This document shows, piece by piece, positions 23,522 to 32,447 of a DNA stretch of 42,895 nucleotides. This DNA comes from a virus. The notes under the pieces are model-generated. The model was given only the letters and a program-made list of their open reading frames with translations. It did no database searches and was not told the origin of the DNA. The stretch spans positions 1-42,895 of IMG/VR virus record IMGVR_UViG_3300025154_000187; one strand, given 5' to 3'. How positions within the stretch are numbered: the stretch's first letter is position 1; each line of letters begins with the position of its first letter. Both the position numbers and the translations under genes were made by a program.

Positions 23522-24259
23522 ATGAAAGAAGAAAGAATAAAATTAATTGAAATTGAATTAAGTAAATTTAGCGATAATACATTATATTTTAGCTTGAATG
23601 ACAAACAATTATTAAGAAAAATATGTATTGAAATATTTGGAGAAAAAAAGACAGAGGCAATATATAAAAGAGGTTGTTCGAGTTGCGATATAAAAGCATA
23701 TAGAGAAATAAATAATTACATTAAAAATAAAATTTATATGAATAATTTTAAATTAAAAACAGATAAAAAAGGCAATAGTGTACTAATAAACTACCCAGGC
23801 GCTGTTTATGATAATAATAATTTAACAGATGATATTGCAATAGCATGTTTGAGATATTCAAAAACAAAAGTTAGCATTTGCACGATTGATTCTTTTGAAA
23901 AATATCCAGCAAATTGGAAAGACTTAGTTGATGGAGTTGCAACTGAAATAAAAAAAGAACCAGAACAAATAAAAATTGATTCCGAACTTTTAACAAAAAG
24001 AACAGAAGAAATTGAACCATTAAAAAAGTATCTTAAATTTAGTGTGCTTCCTTATGATGAATTACCAAAAGATAAATGGGATAATCTAATAAAATCATTA
24101 ACTTTTGAAAGAGATAATGATGCTGAATATTTAAAAGCTAAAAAATTAGCTGAATTAGAAACCAAAACTGTCAAAGAATTAAAAGAGCATCTATCAGTAG
24201 ATGAATTGAAAATATATAAAAAGAAAACAGACATAATTGAATTTCTATTGAATAAATAA
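23522..24259 (+). CDS. Hypothetical 245-aa protein with SAP/HeH-like C-terminus
   Basis: The start is taken at ATG 23522 (MKEERIKLIEIEL); an in-frame TTG at 23504 lies inside the terminator stem. The N-terminal third has GCSSCDIKAYREINNYIKN, a Cys pair within helices. The last 35 residues (TVKELKEHLSVDELKIYKKK then TDIIEFLLNK) look like a SAP/HeH helix-extended-helix DNA-binding motif. It overlaps the portal gene start by 1 base. Such genes between tail tube and portal in Bacteroidetes phages have no assigned role. Confidence 0.55.
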   Translation: MKEERIKLIEIELSKFSDNTLYFSLNDKQLLRKICIEIFGEKKTEAIYKRGCSSCDIKAYREINNYIKNKIYMNNFKLKTDKKGNSVLINYPGAVYDNNNLTDDIAIACLRYSKTKVSICTIDSFEKYPANWKDLVDGVATEIKKEPEQIKIDSELLTKRTEEIEPLKKYLKFSVLPYDELPKDKWDNLIKSLTFERDNDAEYLKAKKLAELETKTVKELKEHLSVDELKIYKKKTDIIEFLLNK

Positions 24260-25539
24260 TGGCTGATAACCCTTCTTTATATACTCGTATAGCTTTACCT
24301 ATTCCAGATAATGATTGGAATAATGAAGAAGTGTATAAATATCACATAGATAATGGCTACGACTGGCGAAACATCAATATTATAGACCATTCAACAACTG
24401 CAACTGGTTGTATAAAGGTATTAAACGATTTTGTTAATGGAAATGGTTTTAAAGACAAAAAACTTTATGGATTAGTCATTAATAAAGACGGGGAAACAGC
24501 AGATAAATTCAGGTCGGATATTGGAAATGCAATAAATAATCAAGAGAGGTTAACTATTCACATACAACCTAACGCATTAGGACAAATAACATCAATTAAA
24601 TTAATTCCATCGTATTTAATAAGAAAAATGAAAATACAAAAAGAGGGAGTTAATAAAAAATTGATGTCTAATATGTTGGTTAAGTCAAAGTATTGGTACT
24701 ATGGATATTTTTTTAGTTTAAAAGAGGACTTAGAATACTACTACCCTTTTACATTAGACCCTAAAGAAATAGCCGAACAAATTAAACACGCTGGAGGCAT
24801 TGAAAAGTATAATGGACAAATTATTGATTTAAATTACTGTGATAATTTCAACATATATCCAAAAGTAACATATCATTCAGCATTAAACTACATGCTTACG
24901 GAGGGTGAAATTTCACTTTTTTATAACAATGCTGTAAACAATAATTTTAATGCTTCTGGTATATTAAAAACTAGTGTTTTTGAAACTGAAACAGAAGGAG
25001 GTAGAGAATTAAAAAAGAGATTTGATAAAAATATAAATAGTCATCAATCTGCTACTAATGCATTAAAAATATTACATGTAGAATTACAGGAAGGGCAAAT
25101 GTTTGACTATGTACCTACACAACCTGTTAATGTTGACAATCAATATAAAAATACAGATATAGTTTCATTTAATAAAATTACAGCAGCGTTTGATGTTGAA
25201 GAGAAACTATTGAAAGAAACCACAGGTAACGGTTTTGATAACAAGATAAAAAAATCATTATATCAAAGTCAAAACGAAAAAACCAAAGGCAAAAGATTAT
25301 TCGCAGAACAAGTAATGAAACTTGTGTTTGATAATTGGCATGAAGGCTCACCGTCAAATGATTATACAATTGACCAATTAAAATTTGAATTAGCATTAGA
25401 AGATATACCAACTGAATTAATAAAGCTTATTTGCGACCCTTCAATTGATAAAAATGCACTTTTAGGTACATTAATAGAAATAGGAGGATATAGTGAAGAA
25501 AGGGCAAAAAATATACTTGGATTAAATAAAAAGCCATGA
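24259..25539 (+). CDS. Portal protein, 426 aa
   Basis: The protein shows an N-terminal clip-like segment (IDHSTTATGCIKVLNDFVNG with GNGF), a wing/beta section (YYPFTLDPKEIAEQIKHAGG), and a helical stem region with ALNYMLTEGEISLFYNNAVN, followed by EEKLLKETTGNGFDNKIKKS and a C-terminal helix. This matches the layout of phage portal proteins, which form the dodecameric DNA channel and dock terminase. At 426 aa it is in the usual size range. A neck adaptor gene follows with a 4-base overlap. It is unusual that it lies after the capsid gene. Confidence 0.65.
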   Translation: MADNPSLYTRIALPIPDNDWNNEEVYKYHIDNGYDWRNINIIDHSTTATGCIKVLNDFVNGNGFKDKKLYGLVINKDGETADKFRSDIGNAINNQERLTIHIQPNALGQITSIKLIPSYLIRKMKIQKEGVNKKLMSNMLVKSKYWYYGYFFSLKEDLEYYYPFTLDPKEIAEQIKHAGGIEKYNGQIIDLNYCDNFNIYPKVTYHSALNYMLTEGEISLFYNNAVNNNFNASGILKTSVFETETEGGRELKKRFDKNINSHQSATNALKILHVELQEGQMFDYVPTQPVNVDNQYKNTDIVSFNKITAAFDVEEKLLKETTGNGFDNKIKKSLYQSQNEKTKGKRLFAEQVMKLVFDNWHEGSPSNDYTIDQLKFELALEDIPTELIKLICDPSIDKNALLGTLIEIGGYSEERAKNILGLNKKP

Positions 25540-26135
25540 ATTTAATTACATACAAAGAAGTTTTATTGATTAATCCTTTATTATCTGATTATAATGAGGA
25601 TAAGATAATGAAATATATTGTTGATAGTCAAAAATTAGACATACGACCACTTTTAGGAACTCAGTTGTATTTAGATTTAATCAATAATATTGACTATAAT
25701 CTTTCAGAGCCATACTCAGATTCAATTGTTTTTACAGATTCAAAGTATAATGATTTAATGAATGGCTGTGAATGGACGTACAACGATAAATTAGACATGC
25801 ACGAAGGATTAAAGACTGTATTAGTTAATTATGCTTATGCACGATATTTACCTAATTCTACATCTGTAAATTCAGAAAGCGGGGAAATGGAATTGATAAG
25901 AGATTTTTCAAGACCGTTAAGCTCTGCGAGAATGTCCGAGATAGTTCAACAGGCTAATAGTGCAGCTTACGTCTTTTGGCAATCAATAGAAAGATTTTTA
26001 AAACAAAACAGAACTATATATACACTATATACATGCACTCCCGATTCTGCTGAAAAATCAGGCATAAGAATAAGTGCAATAGGGGGGCAAGAAAATAAAT
26101 ATCCTTATAATAATTACCCATTTGAATTATGGTAG
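25536..26135 (+). CDS. Head-tail adaptor-like protein (DUF6712-like), 199 aa
   Basis: The pattern of an N-terminal helix set (KYIVDSQKLDIRPLLGTQLY LDL), a central LLNG-type YNDLMNGCEWTY, then MHEGLKTVLVNYAYARYL resembles the DUF6712 family, which lies after the portal in Bacteroidetes phages and is probably a neck connector. It overlaps the portal stop by 4 bases. The call is by pattern and position. Confidence 0.6.
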   Translation: MNLITYKEVLLINPLLSDYNEDKIMKYIVDSQKLDIRPLLGTQLYLDLINNIDYNLSEPYSDSIVFTDSKYNDLMNGCEWTYNDKLDMHEGLKTVLVNYAYARYLPNSTSVNSESGEMELIRDFSRPLSSARMSEIVQQANSAAYVFWQSIERFLKQNRTIYTLYTCTPDSAEKSGIRISAIGGQENKYPYNNYPFELW

Positions 26136-27487
26136 AACTATATTTAACATTAAGAACATTAGTACATAGTTTTTTAACGACTGTTAATAGAAAGATAACA
26201 GCATTAGAGCATGATAGAAATATAGCATATTTATATGACTGGATTCGTTCTTTAATATATAAGACAGAGCCAAGCTGGAAGGTTGACATAACTTATTCAA
26301 CTGGGGATAAAAGATATTATTCTAATTTTCTGTATCAATCAAAAGTTGATAGCAATTTAGGTAATACTCCTGTCGATGGGACTTTTGATGTGTACGGGCA
26401 GCCGATAGTTGATAATTATTGGTTAAGAATACCTCCTGAAATAAGTAATGTAAGGGAGTTAACATTAATAGAATTTAATGAAATATTAACAAACAGCGAA
26501 TTAGAGCCATATATTAATTATGAGATTCAAGATACTGAAGAAACATACATAAAGACTAATGAAAGAATAATATTAAAAGCTATTACAAGTAATAAAATAT
26601 CTCCAAATGGATATTTAAAGGCATTAAACCCAGACTATCAGGGTATAGGTGTTTATTCAGGTTGCGAAGGTTATGATGGATATGGCAACCCTATTAACAA
26701 AGGTAAATGGTATGAAGGCATAGCAGCCGATGATGGATATGGTGTAAGTTTGGTTTTAACTGACCAAATAGTAATATACAATGGTTTGCATTATAGGAAA
26801 AAATCAGATACTATCACAGCATTAGACCCTGCGACTGACACAACGAATTATGAAGTAGTAGCCAAAAGTCTAACTACTGGCTACATATTAGAAATTGATA
26901 GCATTAAGATAGACTGGGACTATTCAGACAATACATTTGTTTGGCTTATAAGAGAGGACAAAAGAGGTAATGTTGTGAGAAGCTACCAGCCTCAACTATT
27001 TTCATGGGGCAATGATAATGTTTTTAAAAACAACAAACCTTTTGGGGCTGAATTAAACAACGTAAACTTCAGAGGAATAATGAGTAGATGTTCATTTATG
27101 ACATGCTCTGGCACTTTTACATTTGATTCGACTGATGTCAATAAGTATGATGAAATCGAATTTAATAATTTTGTTACTGAACAAACTGGAAATTATACAG
27201 TTTTGCAATCAGATATTAATTCAACAATAAAATTAAATAGCACGTCAAATTTTGAGCTAATATTTCAACAAGATTCAGATTGTGCCAACGCTGAAGTTAT
27301 ACCAATGGGAGCAACAGGCAAAGTAATACAGATAGATTCAGGATATTGGACTGTTACGGCTGGTACTGGTGTAACATTAATTTTGGTAGGACTTAATTTA
27401 AAAACTTCACAAGGAGCAATTATATTTTGGGAAAAAGTAGCAGAAAACACATTTGCTGTTAGTCAAACAACATCATTAACGGCATAA
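26129..27487 (+). CDS. Large structural protein, probably tail/baseplate or fibre-base, 452 aa
   Basis: The N-terminal section (SFLTTVNRKITALEHDRNIA) is helical; the remainder is beta-rich with a repeated motif of the form YSTGDKRYYSNFLYQSKVDS and YNGLHYRKKSDTITALDPAT, which looks like carbohydrate- or adhesin-type modules that bind a substrate. The C-terminal part carries a Thr/Val-rich sheet (GYWTVTAGTGVTLILVG). Placed between the neck adaptor and lysis genes, it could be a fibre-anchoring or appendage protein. Confidence 0.45.
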   Translation: MVELYLTLRTLVHSFLTTVNRKITALEHDRNIAYLYDWIRSLIYKTEPSWKVDITYSTGDKRYYSNFLYQSKVDSNLGNTPVDGTFDVYGQPIVDNYWLRIPPEISNVRELTLIEFNEILTNSELEPYINYEIQDTEETYIKTNERIILKAITSNKISPNGYLKALNPDYQGIGVYSGCEGYDGYGNPINKGKWYEGIAADDGYGVSLVLTDQIVIYNGLHYRKKSDTITALDPATDTTNYEVVAKSLTTGYILEIDSIKIDWDYSDNTFVWLIREDKRGNVVRSYQPQLFSWGNDNVFKNNKPFGAELNNVNFRGIMSRCSFMTCSGTFTFDSTDVNKYDEIEFNNFVTEQTGNYTVLQSDINSTIKLNSTSNFELIFQQDSDCANAEVIPMGATGKVIQIDSGYWTVTAGTGVTLILVGLNLKTSQGAIIFWEKVAENTFAVSQTTSLTA

Positions 27488-27488
27488 T

Positions 27489-27809
27489 ATGGATAATTCA
27501 GAATTAGCTTTAATAGTAGGGAAGATGCAGTCAGATGTTGCTGCAGTAAAAGAGATACTGAATAGGTGGATTGAAACCAATGAAAAAAAAATTTTATCTC
27601 ACGAAGAATTAATTAAAAAAGTTGATGCTAAATGCAAAGTATGTCCTGAAAATGAACCTGCAATTATGGTTATATCTCAAAAGACTTATGAGGCATTAAA
27701 TACATCATACAGGAATAGAATTAACTGGATAATAGGTATTTTTACATTTATATTTATAACAGTTGAATTTATGCAGAATTTTGATAAATTTATAAAATAT
27801 CTTTTATGA
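27489..27809 (+). CDS. XhlA-like membrane-associated lysis accessory protein, 106 aa
   Basis: Residues 1-45 are a helical, coiled-coil-like stretch (LALIVGKMQSDVAAVKEILN). A single transmembrane helix lies near the C-terminus, about 79-95 (WIIGIFTFIFITVEFM). A CKVCPENEP segment sits between. Coiled coil plus C-terminal TM is the layout of XhlA-type proteins that assist holins. The next two genes are a spanin and a holin, which supports a lysis role. Confidence 0.5.
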   Translation: MDNSELALIVGKMQSDVAAVKEILNRWIETNEKKILSHEELIKKVDAKCKVCPENEPAIMVISQKTYEALNTSYRNRINWIIGIFTFIFITVEFMQNFDKFIKYLL

Positions 27810-28273
27810 GATGGCTATATTTAATTATATTTATTCTTTTATTGCAATCGTGTTCTATTTCAAAGAAATTAGACAAATATTGTCCATTATGTCCAACCAA
27901 GACGATTATTAAAGACAGCATTTCGGTTGTTTATAAAGACAGTTTAGTTATATTTGATTTGCCTTCTGATACAGTATTTAACATTCAAAAAATACCATGT
28001 GAAAATATAAATATACCTTTAAAAAGAATAGTTAAAGGAATTATAACAGCAGAAAGCTATGTTATTAACTCTAATTTATATATCAATGCTTATCTTAATC
28101 AAAAAATTATCAAAGATTCAATTAAAATTAAATATGTTACTGAAACAAAAATTAAACAGATTGATAGAAATATTGAAGTCGTAAAATATAAAACTCCACT
28201 ATCTAATTATGCTATTTTTGGACTTTTAGGAATGCTTATTATTTTATTAATATATTTAGTATTTAAAAAATGA
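27806..28273 (+). CDS. Putative unimolecular spanin (u-spanin), 155 aa
   Basis: MRWLYLIIFILLLQSC is a lipoprotein signal with lipobox LLQSC (Cys16). The C-terminal 24 residues (LSNYAIFGLLGMLIILLIYL and VFKK) are a transmembrane helix, with a beta/coil periplasmic stretch between. A lipid anchor in the outer membrane joined to an inner-membrane helix in one chain is the definition of a u-spanin (as in T1 gp11), which fuses the two membranes at lysis. Overlaps its neighbours by 4 bases. Function inferred from topology. Confidence 0.65.
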   Translation: MRWLYLIIFILLLQSCSISKKLDKYCPLCPTKTIIKDSISVVYKDSLVIFDLPSDTVFNIQKIPCENINIPLKRIVKGIITAESYVINSNLYINAYLNQKIIKDSIKIKYVTETKIKQIDRNIEVVKYKTPLSNYAIFGLLGMLIILLIYLVFKK

Positions 28274-28440
28274 AATCTTATAAAACAACTATAATCGGCT
28301 TGCTTTTGGCTATTTGCATAGCATTACAGCCATATTTTGAAACAAATGAGATTAATTATAAGTCTTTAGTAATTGCCTTACTTGTGGCTATATTAAGCTA
28401 TTTTGCAAAAGACAAAGACGTAAGTGGGGAAAATAAATGA
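28270..28440 (+). CDS. Small holin-like protein with two TM helices, 56 aa
   Basis: MKSYKTTIIGLLLAICIALQ (first helix) and SLVIALLVAILSYFAKDKDV (second helix, ending in SYFAKDKDVSG) match the layout of phage holins with two transmembrane segments; the FFAKDxxVSG ending is a common form in small phage holins. Overlaps the u-spanin stop (ATGA at 28270) and the fibre gene start. The endolysin (32448) is encoded elsewhere. Confidence 0.65.
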   Translation: MKSYKTTIIGLLLAICIALQPYFETNEINYKSLVIALLVAILSYFAKDKDVSGENK

Positions 28441-30677
28441 ACACTTTCGGAAGGTTAACGGCTGGTAATACTTATACAATTAATATCTCATTAGTAGATG
28501 TTAACGGCTCGGCTGTGGACTTTTCAAATGCTAATGTTTGCCCTATTCAAATTTATGCAAAAAAATACAATGAACTATTGCAAGAGTTTGATAAATCTGA
28601 TTTATCAATACTTGCCGATGTAGGTTCTTTTAACTTCACACCAACGGTAACTGATGAAATATTCATAAAAATAAATAATAGTGCTTTTGAAGTTTCTGAG
28701 GTGCAAGTAGGTTCTGATTTCGATGTAATTACTCAGTTTGTTTATAATGTTATCTCAACACCAGTTGACATATTAGGAACATTATTAGCAGGATTAGGAG
28801 TTGGGACAGATACACCTATATTAGCTGCAAATAGCGTTCTAACTGCATTTGAAAATTTACAGGCACAGATAACAGCAAGAATTAGCGGAAGCGGAACAAC
28901 CAATTATATACCTAAGTTTACTGGGGCAAGTGCAATAGGTAACTCATTATTATTTGACAATGGAACAAATATAGGAATAAACACAATATTGCCTTCAAGT
29001 AAATTGTCAATATGGGACGCTGGGGCAGACGGATTAACCATAAGTTCATTTTCAACTACATATCAGAAAATGGCTACTATTAATTTAAATAGTTCATATA
29101 ATGATACGTTAGGCACATATACAGAGACGGTAACAGGACAGGAATTATCAGCAATAAACACTTACGGTGTTAATACAGCGAGTGCATTAAGTTTGGGTTC
29201 ATCAATAAAAACCGTGCAAATTGGAGCAGCAGGAACATACTTAACCACGAGGCTTTATTTTTTAATGCCTAAGTCAACAACCGTAGCACCAACAAGGGCG
29301 GCAGTTTTGACATACAAAGGACAGCTTTCGTTAGGAAATACGACCTATGAGGCTAATAATAATCCCGCTTATAATCTGACTTTTGAAGGCAGCATGAATG
29401 CTACTTTTGGAATGTCTAGAAACACATTAAATGCAACACAGGGAGCAGATATGTACTTCACGGCTGGTGCCCCTAAGATTGCCCAAACAAATATAAACGG
29501 AGGGAATTTTAGAATATACTCAGGAATATCGACAGGCACAGGAACGTCTAACATTCTTTTCTTTACTGCTTCTGCAGGTGTTTCGGGTACAGCAGACAAC
29601 ACCCCTACTGAAAAAATGAGAATTGACGGAGCAGGAAATGTTGGTATTGGAATAACTGCCCCAACGTGTAAATTACATATAAAAGACGGAACTGGAACTG
29701 GGGTTAATGCTGGGGTGGTTACTTTAGATGCAGGAGTATCAAGCGGACAAATTAATTTAAGTTTTGCAGATAATGGCACAATTAAATGGAGTATATTTAA
29801 GGGAGGGGAAAACGACTTGCATATCTGGGATTCTACATATAGGGTAACATTTAAGCAAGGAGGAAATGTATTAATTGGTACTACCACAGACGGCATGACT
29901 GCTGGTGGCTCTTTGGCAATAGCTAAAGACTTTGCACATAGGGGGACGTATTTCGGTGCATATAATGTAACTCCAATTACCAAGCCCGCAAATACTGTTG
30001 CAATAAATACTTTATTAGTTAATTTGGGTTTCAGGGCTTCGGGTGGATATGCTAATTTTGACACTACGTTAATGCCAAGAGCTGGGACTGCTTCGGCAAA
30101 TACAGCCCCGATAAAGTTTACTTCTGGTCCGTTACTTGCAACTCCTGAAAACGGAACGATAGAATATTATGATGATAGATTTTGGATTACAAATATAGCA
30201 CATCAAAGAGTAATTGACAGAACATCAGACGTTAAAATAACTACTACGACAGTAACTAATACAGTAATAGAAACGTTGGTTTATACAGCACCAATTGATG
30301 CTAACAGTTTGAAAATTAAAAATATTATAAAACTGTATTTATACGGAGTTATTGACGAAGCAGCCGTAGCTGATGCGGTTACAATTAGAGTGTACATGGG
30401 TGGTGTATTAATGGCTTCTATTGTTAGCCCTGCAACTGGAGTTACAGCTAAATGTTGGAAAGTAAAAGGTACGGCAACGGTAAGAACAATAGGAATTACC
30501 GCAAGTATGGCTTGGGACATAGATATGGTAGCAGAATCAGTTACATCAAATTCGTGTGGAGTTTCATCATTTGATAGTACTGTCGCTAATGATATAACCG
30601 TTACTGCTCAATGGAATAATGCTAAGGTAGGGAACATTTTTACTTGTGAACAAGGTTTTGTAAATTATAAACATTAA
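28437..30677 (+). CDS. Tail fibre / receptor-binding protein, 746 aa
   Basis: The protein is Gly/Thr/Ser/Asn-rich and has two NxGIGxxxPxxKLxI-type motifs (TNIGINTILPSSKLSIWDAG at about 181-200 and GNVGIGITAPTCKLHIKDG near 400), a known feature of tail-fibre collagen-like and carbohydrate-binding regions. The N-terminus (MNTFGRLTAGNTYTINISLV) is probably the tail-attachment part. It lies after the lysis genes. Base composition differs from the rest (more G+C), consistent with rapid exchange. Confidence 0.7.
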   Translation: MNTFGRLTAGNTYTINISLVDVNGSAVDFSNANVCPIQIYAKKYNELLQEFDKSDLSILADVGSFNFTPTVTDEIFIKINNSAFEVSEVQVGSDFDVITQFVYNVISTPVDILGTLLAGLGVGTDTPILAANSVLTAFENLQAQITARISGSGTTNYIPKFTGASAIGNSLLFDNGTNIGINTILPSSKLSIWDAGADGLTISSFSTTYQKMATINLNSSYNDTLGTYTETVTGQELSAINTYGVNTASALSLGSSIKTVQIGAAGTYLTTRLYFLMPKSTTVAPTRAAVLTYKGQLSLGNTTYEANNNPAYNLTFEGSMNATFGMSRNTLNATQGADMYFTAGAPKIAQTNINGGNFRIYSGISTGTGTSNILFFTASAGVSGTADNTPTEKMRIDGAGNVGIGITAPTCKLHIKDGTGTGVNAGVVTLDAGVSSGQINLSFADNGTIKWSIFKGGENDLHIWDSTYRVTFKQGGNVLIGTTTDGMTAGGSLAIAKDFAHRGTYFGAYNVTPITKPANTVAINTLLVNLGFRASGGYANFDTTLMPRAGTASANTAPIKFTSGPLLATPENGTIEYYDDRFWITNIAHQRVIDRTSDVKITTTTVTNTVIETLVYTAPIDANSLKIKNIIKLYLYGVIDEAAVADAVTIRVYMGGVLMASIVSPATGVTAKCWKVKGTATVRTIGITASMAWDIDMVAESVTSNSCGVSSFDSTVANDITVTAQWNNAKVGNIFTCEQGFVNYKH

Positions 30678-30680
30678 ATA

Positions 30681-30998
30681 ATGGCACTAATAAACACAAA
30701 CGGACAGTATTTAAGAATTATTAACATTGATACTGATAATATTATTGATGTTGAGATTTTTGAAAACAAAGAACATAAAGATAATATTTCTGAATTTTAT
30801 AAACCTATTATAAAAAAATATTATGTTGCAAATTTGTCTAATATAATTAATCAATCAATACCAAGTGAACTAACGACCGTAGAAAATAATATAAAAACAG
30901 TTGCATATTTGGAGTTGTCAAATATTATAGATAATTTTGCAGCATGGTCTCCTGATATAACATTGGAGCAAATAGAAATTATAAATAAATTTATATGA
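30681..30998 (+). CDS. Hypothetical 105-aa protein after the tail fibre
   Basis: Begins MALINTNGQYLRIINIDTDN and is a small alpha/beta protein with a helical C-terminus (TLEQIEIINKFI). Placement directly after the fibre gene, 3 bases on, suggests a fibre-associated or assembly factor, but no family is recognised. It overlaps the following gene by 4 bases. Confidence 0.5.
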   Translation: MALINTNGQYLRIINIDTDNIIDVEIFENKEHKDNISEFYKPIIKKYYVANLSNIINQSIPSELTTVENNIKTVAYLELSNIIDNFAAWSPDITLEQIEIINKFI

Positions 30999-31342
30999 AG
31001 CTAAAAATTAAAGATTGCATTAAGATAGTAGATAATATTGATGTATTTGCTAAATTTGAATTAAGTAAATTCAAAGAAATATTTAAGAAAATTAAAGTGG
31101 TTAAAGATATTGCCGAGCCTTATATAATAAAAAGAAGCTCTATGCAAAATAATTTAAATATTGAATTTACAGAGGCACAAACTGACAATGATAAGGAACA
31201 AGTTAATCTAAAATATTATAAGGAAGTTGAAAGCTATAAAAAAGATATAGAAAAACTTACCGACATTGAATTTAAAATTAAAGAAAAAGATTTACCAGAT
31301 GTGAGTTCAAAAGATTACTTGTTTTTACAAGACTTTTTTTAA
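30995..31342 (+). CDS. Hypothetical 115-aa protein, last gene of the virion block
   Basis: A Lys/Asp/Glu-rich, predicted helical protein (KLKIKDCIKIVDNIDVFAKF; VESYKKDIEKLTDIEFKIKE) without recognised motif. It is followed by a strong terminator at 31366 and so is probably the last gene of the virion transcript. Might act with the tail fibre. Confidence 0.5.
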   Translation: MKLKIKDCIKIVDNIDVFAKFELSKFKEIFKKIKVVKDIAEPYIIKRSSMQNNLNIEFTEAQTDNDKEQVNLKYYKEVESYKKDIEKLTDIEFKIKEKDLPDVSSKDYLFLQDFF

Positions 31343-31365
31343 TTTTCTTCATATATTCTTTTTCT

Positions 31366-31399
31366 GAGAGGGTAGCTAAACGAGCTGCCCTCTTTTTTT
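31366..31399 (+). terminator. Strong intrinsic terminator at the end of the virion block
   Basis: GAGGGTAGCT (31368-31377) pairs with AGCTGCCCTC (31383-31392) through a 5-base loop, with one G-T wobble and a run of seven T. It ends the virion transcription unit 23 bases before operator module 2, insulating the two regulons. Confidence 0.88.
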
Positions 31400-31421
31400 A
31401 TGCTATCAAACATGTTTTTTT

Positions 31422-31465
31422 ATGATAAATGTCATAGATTTATTTAATTTCATACTGTATCTTTG
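31422..31465 (+). promoter_or_regulatory. Operator-promoter module 2
   Basis: ATGATAAATGTCAT at 31422-31435, 22 bp spacer, then the -7 box TATCTTTG at 31458-31465 and the initial sequence GCAGAGT. Same spacing as modules 1, 3, 4 and 5. Drives the gene at 31502 after a leader of about 35 bases. Confidence 0.82.
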
Positions 31466-31501
31466 CAGAGTTAATTTTTAATAGTAATAAATAATAATAA
31501 A

Positions 31502-31972
31502 ATGAAAGTAAGTAAACCAAATATGTCAGAAGAAAAAAAAAAGGCACTTTTAAAAGATGCTAAAACAGTAAAATTTAAAAATGTTACAGGAATTCGTTAT
31601 AGTCATATAATAGAAGTAACATCAGATAAATTAATATTAAATGAGGAATGGTATTATCTCAAAAACATTACCATTCTCGAAATAGACGGTAAGCCATTAA
31701 ATAATGAACTTGACGAGATTGCTTTAAAATATTTTAATAAAAAGTTTGATAACTTAAATAATGATATGAATGGAAAAGAAGGTATGATTTATCAAAAACA
31801 CTATTGCCTCAAACAACTTGAAAGCCGATTAAACGGTGGAAAGTTAACAGATACGCATTTAAAAGGTTTGTTTGATTTTAATTCTGCTGAATTAAAAGAA
31901 AAATTCATCTCAATCGTAGGAGAGGAAAGACTAATTAATTTTTTAAAAGAATATCAAAATATTGGATATTAA
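31502..31972 (+). CDS. Hypothetical 156-aa protein under operator module 2
   Basis: The N-terminal half has KFKNVTGIRYSHIIEVTSDK and WYYLKNITILEIDGKPL, suggesting a beta-rich domain. The C-terminal half is helical (EGMIYQKHYCLKQLESRLNG, KEKFISIVGEERLINFLKEY). No domain recognised. It is the first gene after the long virion operon and is controlled by the shared operator, suggesting an early function. Confidence 0.55.
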   Translation: MKVSKPNMSEEKKKALLKDAKTVKFKNVTGIRYSHIIEVTSDKLILNEEWYYLKNITILEIDGKPLNNELDEIALKYFNKKFDNLNNDMNGKEGMIYQKHYCLKQLESRLNGGKLTDTHLKGLFDFNSAELKEKFISIVGEERLINFLKEYQNIGY

Positions 31973-32004
31973 TTTGCACAATAAATAAATTATATATATT
32001 TTTG
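31973..32004 (+). promoter_or_regulatory. Bacteroidetes-type promoter upstream of a terminator
   Basis: TTTG at 31973-31976, 20-base spacer, then the -7 box TATTTTTG at 31997-32004, close to the full consensus. Transcription starts around 32010 and meets a terminator at 32037-32068 just before the RusA gene, giving a predicted transcript of about 60 nt unless termination is overcome. Confidence 0.65.
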
Positions 32005-32036
32005 CACACTCGATTAAAAATTTACTTATTATTATT

Positions 32037-32068
32037 AGAGGAGAGTTTCGGCTCTCCTCTTGTTTTTT
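32037..32068 (+). terminator. Intrinsic terminator between promoter and RusA gene
   Basis: AGAGGAGAG (32037-32045) and CTCTCCTCT (32052-32060) make a perfect 9-bp stem with a 6-base loop, followed by TGTTTTTT. It lies between a clear promoter (31997) and the RusA start codon (32071), so it works as a leader attenuator or as the end of a small RNA. It may also end the transcript from module 2. Confidence 0.88.
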
Positions 32069-32070
32069 AA

Positions 32071-32415
32071 ATGAATAGGATAGAATATAAGGCATTATCG
32101 GTAAATCAATGTTGGCAAGGTAAAAGGTTTAAAACACCTATATACAATCAATATGAAATAGATTTATTATCTATATTACCTAAAATCAAGCTACCACCTG
32201 AACCTTTAGAACTTCATTTATTAGTTGGATTTAGTTCCAGTTTAGCAGACTTGGATAATATATTAAAACCTCTTTTGGATATAATGCAAAAGAAATATAG
32301 TTTTAATGACAAAAATATTTATAAGATTATTGTTGAAAAGACAAAAGTAGAAAAAAGAAAAGAGTTTATAGAATTTGAATTTAAAAGTTACATATCAAAT
32401 TTAAACCCAAAATAA
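32071..32415 (+). CDS. rusA: Holliday junction resolvase (RusA family), 114 aa
   Basis: Residues 58-82 (SLADLDNILKPLLDIM ... FNDKNIYKI) hold the RusA active-site pattern DxDNxxKPxxDxxxxxx(N)D, with acidic residues at D60, D62, D70 and D80. Length is typical. It resolves branched DNA, trimming replication/recombination intermediates before packaging. The start codon is only 2 bases past the U-tract of the terminator at 32037-32068, so expression depends on read-through. Confidence 0.82.
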   Translation: MNRIEYKALSVNQCWQGKRFKTPIYNQYEIDLLSILPKIKLPPEPLELHLLVGFSSSLADLDNILKPLLDIMQKKYSFNDKNIYKIIVEKTKVEKRKEFIEFEFKSYISNLNPK

Positions 32416-32447
32416 AGGCAATAGAAGTATTAAAATAAAAAGTAATA

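Noticed and set aside
29369-30064. 231-aa open frame on the reverse strand inside the tail fibre gene
   Set aside because: It is the antisense of a strongly supported G+C-richer fibre gene, has a Pro/Val/Ala-rich low-complexity product and no promoter; a frame shadow.
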